Shown piece after piece: positions 15,924 through 24,234 of a stretch of 34,352 bases of DNA. The notes below the pieces were generated by a model. The model saw only the letters and a list, made by a program, of their open reading frames with translations. It had not been told where the DNA came from and ran no database searches. Location: positions 1 through 34,352 of the forward strand of contig LSIB01000139.1 of assembly GCA_001556025.1 (NCBI GenBank). Direction: 5' to 3'. Numbering within the stretch: the first letter of the stretch is position 1; each line of letters begins with the position of its first letter. The stretch is from Rhizobiales bacterium CCH3-A5. GTDB taxonomy: Bacteria; Pseudomonadota; Alphaproteobacteria; Rhizobiales; Beijerinckiaceae. The translations under genes and the position numbers were made by a program.

Positions 15924-16541
15924 TCACGGCCAGACCAGCCGCACCTCGACCACCACCGGCTTCACCGCGCGGATGCGCGCGTCGGCCGAGCTGAACGGCC
16001 GGTCGCCCGAGATCGCGTCCATCGCCAGGAAGCCGGGCTCGGGCTCGAACCTCAGCGACAATTCGCAGCCGCCATCGGGTTTTGCGAGGCGGCCGCCCTT
16101 CCAGTCGCCGGCATGGCCGCCTCGGTCCCAGCCGAAGCCGAGGATCTCGAAGGGCCGGCCATTGGCCGCCTCGACCTGCGCGAGGCTTATGCCCTGCCGG
16201 ATCGGCGGCTCCGCATCAGGCACCGCGATGCGCCATGTCGAACCCGGCGCGACGCTGATGGTCGCGGGCCGGCTGCGCCTTGCGCCGTCATGCCAGAGGA
16301 TGTCGATGCGCCGCTTCGGGTCTTTCGCGAAGACGATCGTGCCGGGCTCGGTCATGCCCTCGCCGACAGAGATCGCTGCGCGCGTGACATTGCTCGCGCC
16401 AAAGGCTTTTGCGAGCGCGACCTCGCTGCCGTCGCGCGCCAGCGGGCCCCGGCAGGCCAGCAGATCGGGCTGCTGGGCGCTGGCGGCCTGCCCGCAGGTT
16501 AGCGCGATCGCAAGGCCAGCGAGGATTGCATTCCGCGTCAT
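15924..16541 (-). CDS. Secreted or periplasmic protein of unknown function
   Basis: A 205-residue protein with a clear Sec signal peptide (MTRNAILAGLAIALTCGQAASA, likely cut near residue 22). The mature part has two further cysteines (LLACRGPL and GGCELSLRF) that might form a disulfide, and looks beta-rich (DPKRRIDILWHDGARRSRPATISV, FEILGFGWDRGGHAGDWKGG). I do not recognise a characterised family. GGGAG precedes the ATG. It is a single gene between the toxin locus and the divergent SARP-type regulator, with a 195-base gap to the latter. Coding status is well supported by the signal peptide and the protein-like composition. Confidence 0.75.
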   Translation of the reverse strand: MTRNAILAGLAIALTCGQAASAQQPDLLACRGPLARDGSEVALAKAFGASNVTRAAISVGEGMTEPGTIVFAKDPKRRIDILWHDGARRSRPATISVAPGSTWRIAVPDAEPPIRQGISLAQVEAANGRPFEILGFGWDRGGHAGDWKGGRLAKPDGGCELSLRFEPEPGFLAMDAISGDRPFSSADARIRAVKPVVVEVRLVWP

Positions 16542-16736
16542 GATCTTTGGCTCCCGCAGAGGCAGTCAAGCCTTCCCGCGACGCGACCTGCGGTCAAGCA
16601 GCAATGCGCTGAACCGGGCCGTAGTTTACCGTGAATGAAGGCTTAAGCCGCATGCCGCAATCTCGCGCTTGTGCAGCGCACGATCCGCGCTAACCTTGCC
16701 TCCGGCGGGACGTCCGCCCGTTGGCGCGCCCTCGCG

Positions 16737-18767
16737 ATGAACGAACACCCGGCCCGGCACTCCCTCGACATGGCCCATGCCAGCAGCACCGCGGCGCTCG
16801 GCGGCGGCGGCGATCTGCGCGTCAGGCTCGCGCTGCTCGGCGGCTTTTCGGTCAGCCTCGGCGGCGACAACGCGACGGAACTGGCGATGTCGGCGGCGCG
16901 GCATCGTGCGGTGCTCGCCTATCTCGCCATGCAGCCCGGCCATTCGGAAACGCGTGAGCGTCTTGCCACGCTGATCTGGGGCGATTCCAGCGAGGGACAG
17001 GCGCGCCAGAGCCTGCGCCAGTGCCTGCTGCGCATGCGCCGCGACTTCACCCAGATCACCGTCGATCCTCTGATCATCGACCAGCACACGGTCAGGCTCG
17101 ACCGCAACCGCATCTGGTGCGACGCCTGGGAGTTCCTGGCGCTGTCGGGCTCGGACGATCTGAGCGATCTTGACGAGGCGGCCGAACTCTACAAAGGCGG
17201 CTTCCTCGACGGGCTGCACATCAACAAGGAGAGCTTCGAGACCTGGCGGCAACTGGAGCGGACGCGGCTGCAGCGCGTCGCGGTCGGCGTCATGCAGCGC
17301 TGCGGCGAGCGCCATCTCGACGCCGGTCACGGCCCGCGCGCGGTCGCGGCCTGCGAGAAGCTCGTCGCCTTGAGCCCGCTCGACGAGGCTCCGCAGCGCC
17401 TGCTGCTGCGGGCGCTGGCGCGTTTCCACGGCCGGCAGGCGGCGCTGAACCATGCCGAGGGTCTGGTCGAGACCATCGCCCGGGAGTTCGGCTGCGAGCC
17501 CGAGGCCGCGACGCTGGAGCTGATCTCCGAAATCCAGCGCAGCTCCTCGCCGGCCGTGCGCAGGCAGCGCTCGCGCCTGCCCGAGGACATGCCCTCGATC
17601 GCGGTGCTGCCCTTCCTGAGCCTGAGCGACGAGCCCTCGCAGGAATACTTCGCCGACGGCATGACCGAGGACATCACCACCGCTTTGTCGCGGCTGCGCT
17701 GGCTGCTGGTGATCGCGCGCAACGCCTCCTTCGTCTACAAGAACCAGCCGGTCGACCCTCGCCGCGCCGCCGGCGAACTCGGGGTGCGCTACATCCTGGA
17801 AGGCAGCGTGCGCGCCTCCGGGCGGCGCATCCGCATCACCGGCCAGTTGATTGACGCCGAGAGCGGCAAGCACATCTGGGCCGAGAAATACGACCGCCAG
17901 CTCGACGACATCTTCGACGTGCAGGACGAGATCACCCAGAACGTCGTCGCCGCGATCGAGCCGCATCTCTATGCCGAGGAGGGCTACCGCGCCTCGCGCC
18001 GCCCCCCTGAGAGCGTCGATGTCTGGGGCCTCGTCGTGCGCGCCATCGGGCTCATCATCAAGATGGGCCGCCGCCAGAACGAGGAGGCCCAGCGCCTGCT
18101 GCGCCGGGCCATCGAGATCGATCCGAACTACGCCCGCGCCCACGCCATCCTGAGCTGGGCGGTATGGTGGGCGACGCATTGCTACTGGATCGACCGCACC
18201 GCCGGCCACGATCAGGCGCGACTCCATGCCGAGGACGCCCTGCTGCTCGATCCCAACGAGCCCTGGGCGCGGATGACCTTCGGCTTCAGCCTGAGCACGG
18301 CGGGACAGCACGAGCGGGCGTTGGCCGAACTGCAGGCCTGCCTGATGCTGAATCCGAGCTTCGCGCTGGCGCGGATGATCCATGGCTGGGTGCTGCTGCG
18401 CGCCGGCCGCTTCGACGAGGCGCTCAGCGAGACCTCGACCGCCCTGCGCATGAGCCCGACGGACAGTTTCGCGGGCCTCTACACAGCGACGCATGGGCTG
18501 GCGCTGCTCGGCGCGCGGCGCTTTGCCGAGGCGCTGCCGTTCCTGCGCGCCTCGGTCGCGGCCTTCGCCGAGTATTCAGGCCACTACAACACGCTCATCA
18601 GTTGCTGCGGCCATCTCGGACTGCGCGAGGAGGCCGAGGATTTCATCCGGAGGCGCAACTATATCGGCCCGCCGATCCGGCTCGGCCTGCTGCGGCGCAA
18701 CCTCGGCGCCTTCGCCCACAGCGCGATCTTTCTCGAAGGACTGGAAAAGGCCGGCGTGGCTGAGTGA
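16737..18767 (+). CDS. SARP/BTAD regulator fused to a TolB-like domain and TPR repeats
   Basis: A 676-residue multidomain protein. A winged-helix SARP DNA-binding domain (about residues 25-120, RLALLGGFSVSLGG...SRQ-like RQSLRQCLLRMRRDF) is followed by a bacterial transcriptional activation domain of helical repeats (about 125-265). Then comes a TolB/adenylate-cyclase-associated domain that begins PSIAVLPFLSLSDEPSQEYF (about 287-415) and a TPR region (about 430-660). No cyclase catalytic residues are present, although related proteins are often labelled adenylate cyclases. It is probably a cytoplasmic transcription factor. Starts at GTG 16671, ATG 16737 and ATG 16770 are all possible and none has a good ribosome site; I chose 16737. 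Confidence 0.82.
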   Translation: MNEHPARHSLDMAHASSTAALGGGGDLRVRLALLGGFSVSLGGDNATELAMSAARHRAVLAYLAMQPGHSETRERLATLIWGDSSEGQARQSLRQCLLRMRRDFTQITVDPLIIDQHTVRLDRNRIWCDAWEFLALSGSDDLSDLDEAAELYKGGFLDGLHINKESFETWRQLERTRLQRVAVGVMQRCGERHLDAGHGPRAVAACEKLVALSPLDEAPQRLLLRALARFHGRQAALNHAEGLVETIAREFGCEPEAATLELISEIQRSSSPAVRRQRSRLPEDMPSIAVLPFLSLSDEPSQEYFADGMTEDITTALSRLRWLLVIARNASFVYKNQPVDPRRAAGELGVRYILEGSVRASGRRIRITGQLIDAESGKHIWAEKYDRQLDDIFDVQDEITQNVVAAIEPHLYAEEGYRASRRPPESVDVWGLVVRAIGLIIKMGRRQNEEAQRLLRRAIEIDPNYARAHAILSWAVWWATHCYWIDRTAGHDQARLHAEDALLLDPNEPWARMTFGFSLSTAGQHERALAELQACLMLNPSFALARMIHGWVLLRAGRFDEALSETSTALRMSPTDSFAGLYTATHGLALLGARRFAEALPFLRASVAAFAEYSGHYNTLISCCGHLGLREEAEDFIRRRNYIGPPIRLGLLRRNLGAFAHSAIFLEGLEKAGVAE

Positions 18768-18771
18768 GGTC

Positions 18772-19200
18772 TCAGGCCGGGACGATGCAGGGGCCAAGCC
18801 CCGCCATCGCCTGCGCCTGACGCTCGTCGAAGGTGACCAGCGTCGCGCCGTCGCCAAGCGCGATCGCGATGTGGAGCGCGCCCGGGGCCTGCAGCTTCAG
18901 CTCGAAACGGCGCACGAGACGCTCGCAGGAGGCGATGTCGCCGGCGGATGTGAGGCGGCGGGTCGTTCCGCTACTCGCCAGCCATACATCATAGTCGTGC
19001 AACGCGGACGCCGCCGCTTGATGATAGAGCTCCCGCGTCCGGAGGAGCCGCGAGATGGCTGATGCGTATTCTGCGCCGGCGAAGTCGCTGACGACAACCG
19101 AAGCCGTTCGGCCCGTCAGCCAATTGACGGCTAGCTCCGTCGTTCTCTGGCTGACGAAGATGCTGACGAGAACCGACGGGTCGAGATAGAAGCGCGTCAT
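18772..19200 (-). CDS. VapC-like PIN-domain toxin, one acidic residue apparently missing
   Basis: A 142-residue PIN-domain protein, the likely RNase toxin of a type II pair. It starts MTRFYLDPSVLVS with the first catalytic acid Asp 7, has Glu 44 in AGAEYASAIS, and ends with Asp 125 in VTFDERQAQA. The third acid normally sits in a DALH-type motif (consensus about LRAPDALHLA), but here the text reads LQAPGALHIAIA with Gly 107. GAC to GGC is a single transition. Activity may be reduced or lost. The start overlaps the antitoxin stop by four bases (ATGA). It converges with the SARP gene, 4 bases away. The alignment is from memory, so the substitution should be checked. Confidence 0.85.
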   Translation of the reverse strand: MTRFYLDPSVLVSIFVSQRTTELAVNWLTGRTASVVVSDFAGAEYASAISRLLRTRELYHQAAASALHDYDVWLASSGTTRRLTSAGDIASCERLVRRFELKLQAPGALHIAIALGDGATLVTFDERQAQAMAGLGPCIVPA

Positions 19201-19448
19201 TCGGGCTCTTCGTCACGCATGGCGCGGATGAACGCTCCTGAGTCTATGTCAACATAGGGCCGGGTTGCGCGCCGCTCGGCCAGCCAGTCCAGATCAGCCT
19301 GCGTCATTGGCCGGGATTCCGGCTGAGCTGCCATCAAATGCACAGCCGGCTTGCCGTGCCGGGTGATTGTCACCGGAGCGCCGGTCATCGCCTCATCGAC
19401 GAGTTTGGACAACTGGTCCTTGGCCTGCGCGAGCGTGTAGGTCGCCAT
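19197..19448 (-). CDS. Phd/YefM-family antitoxin
   Basis: An 83-residue antitoxin. The N-terminal DNA-binding Phd fold is clear from TYTLAQAKDQLSKLVDEA, then GAPVTITRHGKPAVHLMAAQ; the rest (from about residue 50) is the flexible, acidic toxin-binding tail ending DEEPE. The open frame reaches 19460, but the ATG at 19448 follows a good GGAGG with 5-6 bases spacing. It overlaps the PIN gene by ATGA, the usual antitoxin-first order. A perfect palindrome immediately upstream is a likely operator for autoregulation. Confidence 0.9.
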   Translation of the reverse strand: MATYTLAQAKDQLSKLVDEAMTGAPVTITRHGKPAVHLMAAQPESRPMTQADLDWLAERRATRPYVDIDSGAFIRAMRDEEPE

Positions 19449-19459
19449 CGTCGCCTCCA

Positions 19460-19479
19460 ATATGGCTCCATGGCCATAT
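19460..19479. promoter_or_regulatory. Palindromic operator of the Phd-VapC pair
   Basis: Perfect 7-base arms ATATGGC (19460-19466) and GCCATAT (19473-19479) surround TCCATG, 11 bases before the antitoxin start. Phd-family antitoxins bind such palindromes to repress their own operon. Confidence 0.65.
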
Positions 19480-19509
19480 GAGGCCGCGATGGCGACTTCG
19501 CCAAGCCGC

Positions 19510-21459
19510 TCACCCTCTCAGGCGATATTTCGCGAACCCGTCGCCGCCGTCGCCCGCCGCTTCAGCCTTCAAGCCCTCGGGCAGTTTTCCCGCCGCCGCC
19601 GGGGAGGTGACGAAGGTGACGTTGACGCCGGCCGGCAGGGGAGCGAGCGCCCAATTGCCGTCGGCCTTGGGCTCGATCGTCTTCTTGTCGAGGATGTGCC
19701 GGACCACGACGTCGCGGTTGAGATCGGGCGCTTCCAGCACGATCGTCGTCTTGGTGCCGGGAAAATTCCCGCCGCCCGACGCGCGGTAATTATTGGTCGC
19801 GATGATGAACTCGGCCGCCTCATTGATCGGCTTGCCCTCGAAGGCGAGGTCGACGATGCGGCGCGCGTCCGGCGCGCTCAGCTTGCCCTCGCCGTCGTAG
19901 CGCGAGGCTTGGGTCACATCGATCCTGTAGGTCACGCCGTCGATCACATCGAAATTGAAGGCCGGGAAGCCCGGATTGATCAGCGGCTGCTCCTCGGTCT
20001 TGGCCGGGTCGATGCGGTTGAAGATGCCCGCCGAACGCTCCAGCCATTCGCGGACCTGAGCGCCGGTCACCTTCACGATCTGCAGCGTGTTCGGGTAGAG
20101 ATAGATGTCGGCGATGTTCTTCAGCGCCAGCGGCCCGGCCGGGATGTCGGTGTAGAAGGCCGGACCCGAGCGCCCGCCGGATTTGAAGGGTGCTGCGGCC
20201 GAAAGCACCGGCAGCGCCTTCCACTGCGTCTGCGCCATCAGCCCCTTGGCGTAGGCGATCTGGGCGTCGGCGACGATCTGGACCGAAGGATCGTCGGCGA
20301 CCAGCGCGAAGAACGAGTTGATCGGGGAGGCGGTCGCGCCCACCGGCTCGCGCATATAGGTCAGCGTCGCCTCGTGGTCGGCCTTCACCGTCGCCAGCAC
20401 GGCGGGCTCGGCGGCGGCCTTCGGCACGATCTTGCGGTCCGGCGTGCGCTCGAAGATCGGCTTGGGATCGACCTTGAAGGCCGCGACGCGCCAGCGCTCG
20501 CCGCGCTTCTCCAGATCCAGATCGACGATCCCGAGATGCGAGCCCCAGAAGCCCGGCTGGCACGCCGGCTTGCCGTGCAGCGAGCCTGTGACGTTGTCGA
20601 CGCCAGCGATGCCGTCGAAGGCCTTGGCTCCCGGAAAGACGAGATGCTGGTGCCCGGTCAGGATCACGTCGATCCCGTCGAGCTTCGCCAGATGCAGCGC
20701 CGCGTTCTCCTCCATGCCGCGCCGCTCGCCCCCAGCAATGCCGGAATGGCACAGGGCTACGACGATATCGGGCCCGGAGGCGAGCAGTTCCGGCAGGTGC
20801 TTCGCCGCAGCCTCGACGATGTCGATGGCGGTGAGCTTGCCCTCGATGTTGGCCTTGTCCCATTGCATGATCTGCGGCGGCACGAAGCCGATGACGCCGA
20901 CCTTGACGATGTGCTTTGCCCCGGCCTCGTCCTCGAAGCTCTGCTCGAACAGTCGCCACGGATCGACCAGCGGCTCGCCGCCGACCCGCGTGACGTTGGC
21001 GCAGACCATCGGGAACTCGGCCTTTGCGAGCCCGGTTTCGAGGAACTCCAGCCCGTAGTTGAACTCGTGGTTCCCGAGCGTGCCGCACACGTAAGGCAGC
21101 GCGTTCATGGCGGCGATGATCGGGTGCGTGTCGCCGAGCTTCAGCCCTTTCTTGTAGGCGATGTAGTCGCCCAGGGCCGAGCCCTGCAGAAAGTCGCCAT
21201 TGTCGAACAGCAGGGAGTTCTTCGCCTCCGCCTGCGCCGCCTTGATCAGCGTCGCGGTCTTGGAAAGCCCGACCGTGTCGTCGGCCGCATCGCGGAAATA
21301 GTCGTAAGGCACGACGTTGACGTGGATATCGGTGGTTTCCAGCACGCGCAGTTTCAGGCGGGCGGGGGTCTGCGCCAAGGTCGGCAGCGCGCTGCTCGCT
21401 GCGACCACGGCCCCGGCCTTGAGGGCGTCACGGCGGTTGAACCTGATGTCGCGTGACAT
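19510..21459 (-). CDS. cpdB: 2',3'-cyclic-nucleotide 2'-phosphodiesterase/3'-nucleotidase, Tat-exported
   Basis: A 649-residue periplasmic enzyme that hydrolyses 2',3'-cyclic nucleotides and nucleoside 3'-monophosphates to scavenge phosphate and nucleosides. The N terminus (FNRRDALKAGAVVAASSALP) is a twin-arginine signal. The metallophosphatase domain (about residues 35-310) carries TTDIHVN (Asp 44, His 46), DNGDFLQG (Asp 86, Asp 89), GTLGNHEFNYG (Asn 130, His 131), CHSGIAGG and ILTGHQHLVFPG. A C-terminal 5'-nucleotidase domain (about 350-610) includes FIIATNNYRASGGGNFPGT. The ATG at 21459 has CAGGAG upstream. It diverges from the GST gene. Naming as cpdB rather than a related 5'-nucleotidase rests on overall pattern. 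Confidence 0.88.
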   Translation of the reverse strand: MSRDIRFNRRDALKAGAVVAASSALPTLAQTPARLKLRVLETTDIHVNVVPYDYFRDAADDTVGLSKTATLIKAAQAEAKNSLLFDNGDFLQGSALGDYIAYKKGLKLGDTHPIIAAMNALPYVCGTLGNHEFNYGLEFLETGLAKAEFPMVCANVTRVGGEPLVDPWRLFEQSFEDEAGAKHIVKVGVIGFVPPQIMQWDKANIEGKLTAIDIVEAAAKHLPELLASGPDIVVALCHSGIAGGERRGMEENAALHLAKLDGIDVILTGHQHLVFPGAKAFDGIAGVDNVTGSLHGKPACQPGFWGSHLGIVDLDLEKRGERWRVAAFKVDPKPIFERTPDRKIVPKAAAEPAVLATVKADHEATLTYMREPVGATASPINSFFALVADDPSVQIVADAQIAYAKGLMAQTQWKALPVLSAAAPFKSGGRSGPAFYTDIPAGPLALKNIADIYLYPNTLQIVKVTGAQVREWLERSAGIFNRIDPAKTEEQPLINPGFPAFNFDVIDGVTYRIDVTQASRYDGEGKLSAPDARRIVDLAFEGKPINEAAEFIIATNNYRASGGGNFPGTKTTIVLEAPDLNRDVVVRHILDKKTIEPKADGNWALAPLPAGVNVTFVTSPAAAGKLPEGLKAEAAGDGGDGFAKYRLRG

Positions 21460-21540
21460 GGGCAAACTCCTGATCACATCTGTCAGGAGGGGAGGCTAGC
21501 ATCGCTGAGCAGACGTGACACGCCGAAATCGGAGACGGCG

Positions 21541-22173
21541 ATGATCCTGATCGGCCAATACGACTCGCCTTTCGTCCGCCGCGTCGCGATCGCGCTTCGC
21601 CTCTATGATCTGCCCTTCGAGCATCGCCCTTGGTCGATCTTCGGCGATGCCGACAGGATCGCGGCGCTCAACCCACTGACGCGCGTGCCGTCGATGGTTC
21701 TCGACGATGGCGAGGTGCTGGTCAACAGCCCGAGCATGATCGACTTCATCGACAGCCTCGTGCCGCCCGAGCGCGCCCTGTTTCCGCGGGAGGAGCCGGC
21801 GCGCCGCCGGGCCATCAGGATCGCGGCGCTGGCGACCGGCGTGTCCGACAAGGTCGCGAGCCTGTTCTACGAACTGCGCCTGCGCGAGCCGGCCCATGTC
21901 TCGCAATTCTGGGCGGGTCGCTGTCGCGCTCAGATCGCGGCGGGGCTCGATGAACTGGAGGCAGCCCGCGCGGCGCGGGGCGACGCCGACTGGTTCGGCG
22001 ACAGGATCGGGCATGCCGACATCGCGGTGGCGTGCATGCTGCGCCATCTCGCCGAGGCGCATCCCGATCTCGGCGCGGGCCAGGGCCGGCCGGCGCTCGC
22101 CGCCCATTGCGCGCGGCTGGAGGCGCTGCCGGTCTTCCGCGAGATCTCCCAGCCCTTTATTCCGCCGGCCTGA
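21541..22173 (+). CDS. Glutathione S-transferase family protein
   Basis: A 210-residue cytoplasmic protein. The N-terminal thioredoxin-like domain (residues 1-80) begins MILIGQYDSPFVRRVAIALR and has the glutathione-site cis-proline in TRVPSMVLDDGEVLVNSPSM. The C-terminal helical domain includes DRIGHADIAVACMLRHLAEA. Conjugation of electrophiles or reduction of disulfides is likely; the substrate is unknown. GGAG precedes the ATG. It diverges from cpdB across 81 bases and converges with the MaoC gene with a 5-base gap, so it is probably transcribed alone. Confidence 0.9.
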   Translation: MILIGQYDSPFVRRVAIALRLYDLPFEHRPWSIFGDADRIAALNPLTRVPSMVLDDGEVLVNSPSMIDFIDSLVPPERALFPREEPARRRAIRIAALATGVSDKVASLFYELRLREPAHVSQFWAGRCRAQIAAGLDELEAARAARGDADWFGDRIGHADIAVACMLRHLAEAHPDLGAGQGRPALAAHCARLEALPVFREISQPFIPPA

Positions 22174-22178
22174 ACACC

Positions 22179-23027
22179 TTACCCAATGCGGCTGACCCCC
22201 TCCATCCGCACGCGCCCGTCCGCGCCCTCCGTCCACGCCCTGATCGCGCCATCGGGCAGGCGCTTTGCCTTGACGAGAAAGGCCGGCCCCGCGATCAGCG
22301 GGTTCACGCCGCGATAATCGAGCCTGATCGGCTCTCCGCCCGATAGCGTCGCGATGATGTTGAGCAGCAGCGTCGCCTGGATCGGGCCATGCACGACGAG
22401 CCCGTCATAGCCTTCTTCAGTTGTGACATAGGGCGCGTCGTAGTGGATGCGGTGGCCGTTGAAGGTGATCGCCGAATAGCGGAACAGGAAGACCGGGCTG
22501 GTCTGCACCTCCCAGACGAGGTCCGCAGGCTGCGGCTGAGCCTGTTCGGTCGCCTTGACGGGCGCGCCGGGCTTGGCCGCCTCGCGATAGACGATGTTGT
22601 GGCGCTCGCGCAGCGCCGTGCCGCGCGGGCTGACGATCTCGTGGTCGACGGCGACGAAACAGAGCGGCCCCGTACGGCCCTCCTTGTAGCTGACATCGCC
22701 GATGGTCGAGCGCCGAGTCACGAGGTCGCCCTCGCGCAGGGGGGTGACCGTCTCGATCGTGCCGCCGGCCCACATCCGGCGCGGCAGCGGCACCGGCGGC
22801 AGGAACTCGCCCTTGGCCGCGTGTCCGTCGGTCCCGATCGCCCCCATCGGCGCGATCGGCGGCGCGAGGCACCAGTGCAGCGCGAGCGGTGCCTCGCCGG
22901 TCGGGCAGGGCGCGAGATGCGGCGTGAAAGTGGCGGCGAAACTCGCCATCAGGCGCGGCGTGATCAGGTCGGAGGCCTCTTCGGTGCGGCCGATCCAGCT
23001 GCGGAGATGATCGATGTCGATTGTCAC
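22179..23027 (-). CDS. MaoC-like double-hotdog hydratase, resembles mesaconyl-C4-CoA hydratase
   Basis: A 282-residue enoyl-CoA hydratase of the FAS1-like/MaoC type: an N-terminal hotdog half (about residues 1-145) and a C-terminal half with the hydratase motif FRYSAITFNGHRIHYDAPYV (Asn and His of the active site) and GYDGLVVHGPIQATLLL. The layout resembles mesaconyl-C4-CoA hydratase and 3-methylfumaryl-CoA hydratase. Upstream is the acyl-CoA dehydrogenase gene, 10 bases away. The start is GTG at 23027 with GAGGG at good spacing; an ATG at 23066 would overlap the dehydrogenase and add a poor N terminus. It is the last gene of a CoA-transferase/dehydrogenase/hydratase operon, which together could convert a dicarboxylic or branched acid to a hydroxyacyl-CoA. 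Confidence 0.82.
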   Translation of the reverse strand: MTIDIDHLRSWIGRTEEASDLITPRLMASFAATFTPHLAPCPTGEAPLALHWCLAPPIAPMGAIGTDGHAAKGEFLPPVPLPRRMWAGGTIETVTPLREGDLVTRRSTIGDVSYKEGRTGPLCFVAVDHEIVSPRGTALRERHNIVYREAAKPGAPVKATEQAQPQPADLVWEVQTSPVFLFRYSAITFNGHRIHYDAPYVTTEEGYDGLVVHGPIQATLLLNIIATLSGGEPIRLDYRGVNPLIAGPAFLVKAKRLPDGAIRAWTEGADGRVRMEGVSRIG

Positions 23028-23037
23028 CGGCAAACCC

Positions 23038-24195
23038 TCAATACGACCGCGGCATGCCGAGCACATGCTCGGCCAGATACGACAGGATCAAATTCGTCGA
23101 GATCGGCGCCACCTGATACAACCGCGTCTCGCGGAACTTGCGCTCGACATCGTATTCCTCGGCGAAGCCGAAGCCGCCATGGGTCTGGATGCAGGCATTG
23201 GCCGCCTCGAAGGAGGCGTCCGCCGCCAGCATCTTGGCCATGTTAGCCTCCGCGCCGCAATCCTTGCCAGCCTCGTAGAGCCGCGTCGCCTCGCGCACCA
23301 TCAGTTCGGCCGCGCGCATGTTGGCGTAGGCCTTCGCGATCGGGAACTGCACGCCCTGGTTCTGGCCGATCGGCCGGCCGAAGACGTTGCGCTCCTTGGC
23401 GTAGGCCGAGGCCTTGTCGATGAACCATTTCGCATCGCCGACGCATTCGGCCGCGATCAGGATGCGCTCCGCGTTCATGCCCGAGAGGATGTAGCGAAAA
23501 CCCTTGCCCTCCTCGCCGACGAGGTTCTCGGCCGGTACTCTCACATTGTCGAAGAAAACCTCGGTCGTGGCGTGGTTCATCATCGTGTGGATCGGCCGTA
23601 TCGTCAGCCCTGCCTTCAGGGCTTCACGCATGTCGAGGATGAAGACCGACAGGCCCTCGGTGCGCTTGGCGACCTGGTCGCGCGGCGTCGTGCGGGCAAG
23701 CAGCAGCATCAGGTCGGACTGCGCGGCGCGGCTCGTCCAGATCTTCTGGCCGTTGACGACGTAATGGTCGCCCTCGCGCCGCGCGAATGTGCGTAAGCTG
23801 GTCGTGTCGGTGCCGCTGGTTGGCTCGGTGACGCCAAAGGCCTGCAGGCGCAGTTCGCCCGAGGCGATTTTCGGCAGGTATTGCTGCTTCTGCGCGTCCG
23901 AACCGTGCCGGAGCAGCGTGCCCATGATGTACATCTGCGCATGGCAGGCCGCGCCGTTGCAGCCCTGGCGCTGGATTTCCTCCATGATCACCGTCGCGGC
24001 CGAAAGCGAAAGCCCCGCTCCGCCGAATTCTTCCGGGATCAGCGCCGAAAGGAAGCCGCTCTGCGTCAGCGCGGTGACGAACTCGGCGGGATAGGCCATC
24101 TCGCGGTCGAGCCTGCGCCAGTATTCGCCGGGGAAATCGGCGCAGAGCTTCGCGACGGCGTCGCGAATGTCGGCATGGTCTGTGGTGTCGGTCAT
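23038..24195 (-). CDS. Acyl-CoA dehydrogenase, likely branched-chain type
   Basis: A 385-residue FAD flavoprotein. It has the N-terminal SALIPEEFGGAGLSLSAATV, the middle AFGVTEPTSGTDTTSLRT and KIWTSRAAQSDLM (flavin and substrate contacts), and the end THGGFGFAEEYDVER. The usual C-terminal catalytic Glu (in Y-E-G-T) is replaced here by YQVAPIST, but Glu 243 in SGMNAERILIAAE lies where isovaleryl-CoA and long-chain enzymes keep their base. This suggests a branched or otherwise unusual acyl-CoA, unlike the mcd product at 12873, which uses the C-terminal Glu. It is the middle gene between the CaiB-type transferase and the MaoC hydratase. Confidence 0.88.
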   Translation of the reverse strand: MTDTTDHADIRDAVAKLCADFPGEYWRRLDREMAYPAEFVTALTQSGFLSALIPEEFGGAGLSLSAATVIMEEIQRQGCNGAACHAQMYIMGTLLRHGSDAQKQQYLPKIASGELRLQAFGVTEPTSGTDTTSLRTFARREGDHYVVNGQKIWTSRAAQSDLMLLLARTTPRDQVAKRTEGLSVFILDMREALKAGLTIRPIHTMMNHATTEVFFDNVRVPAENLVGEEGKGFRYILSGMNAERILIAAECVGDAKWFIDKASAYAKERNVFGRPIGQNQGVQFPIAKAYANMRAAELMVREATRLYEAGKDCGAEANMAKMLAADASFEAANACIQTHGGFGFAEEYDVERKFRETRLYQVAPISTNLILSYLAEHVLGMPRSY

Positions 24196-24234
24196 GGGCT
24201 TGGTGTCGATCTTTCTTTCTGTCGTTTCAGGCGG

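Noticed and set aside
16626..18494. A 622-codon frame on the - strand opposite the SARP-type regulator
   Set aside because: Antisense of a gene with clear domains; its composition is unlike real proteins.
19462..21456. A 664-codon open frame on the + strand opposite cpdB
   Set aside because: It mirrors cpdB, has Arg/Gly/His-rich low-complexity protein with no domain pattern, and is a common artefact of high-GC codon use.
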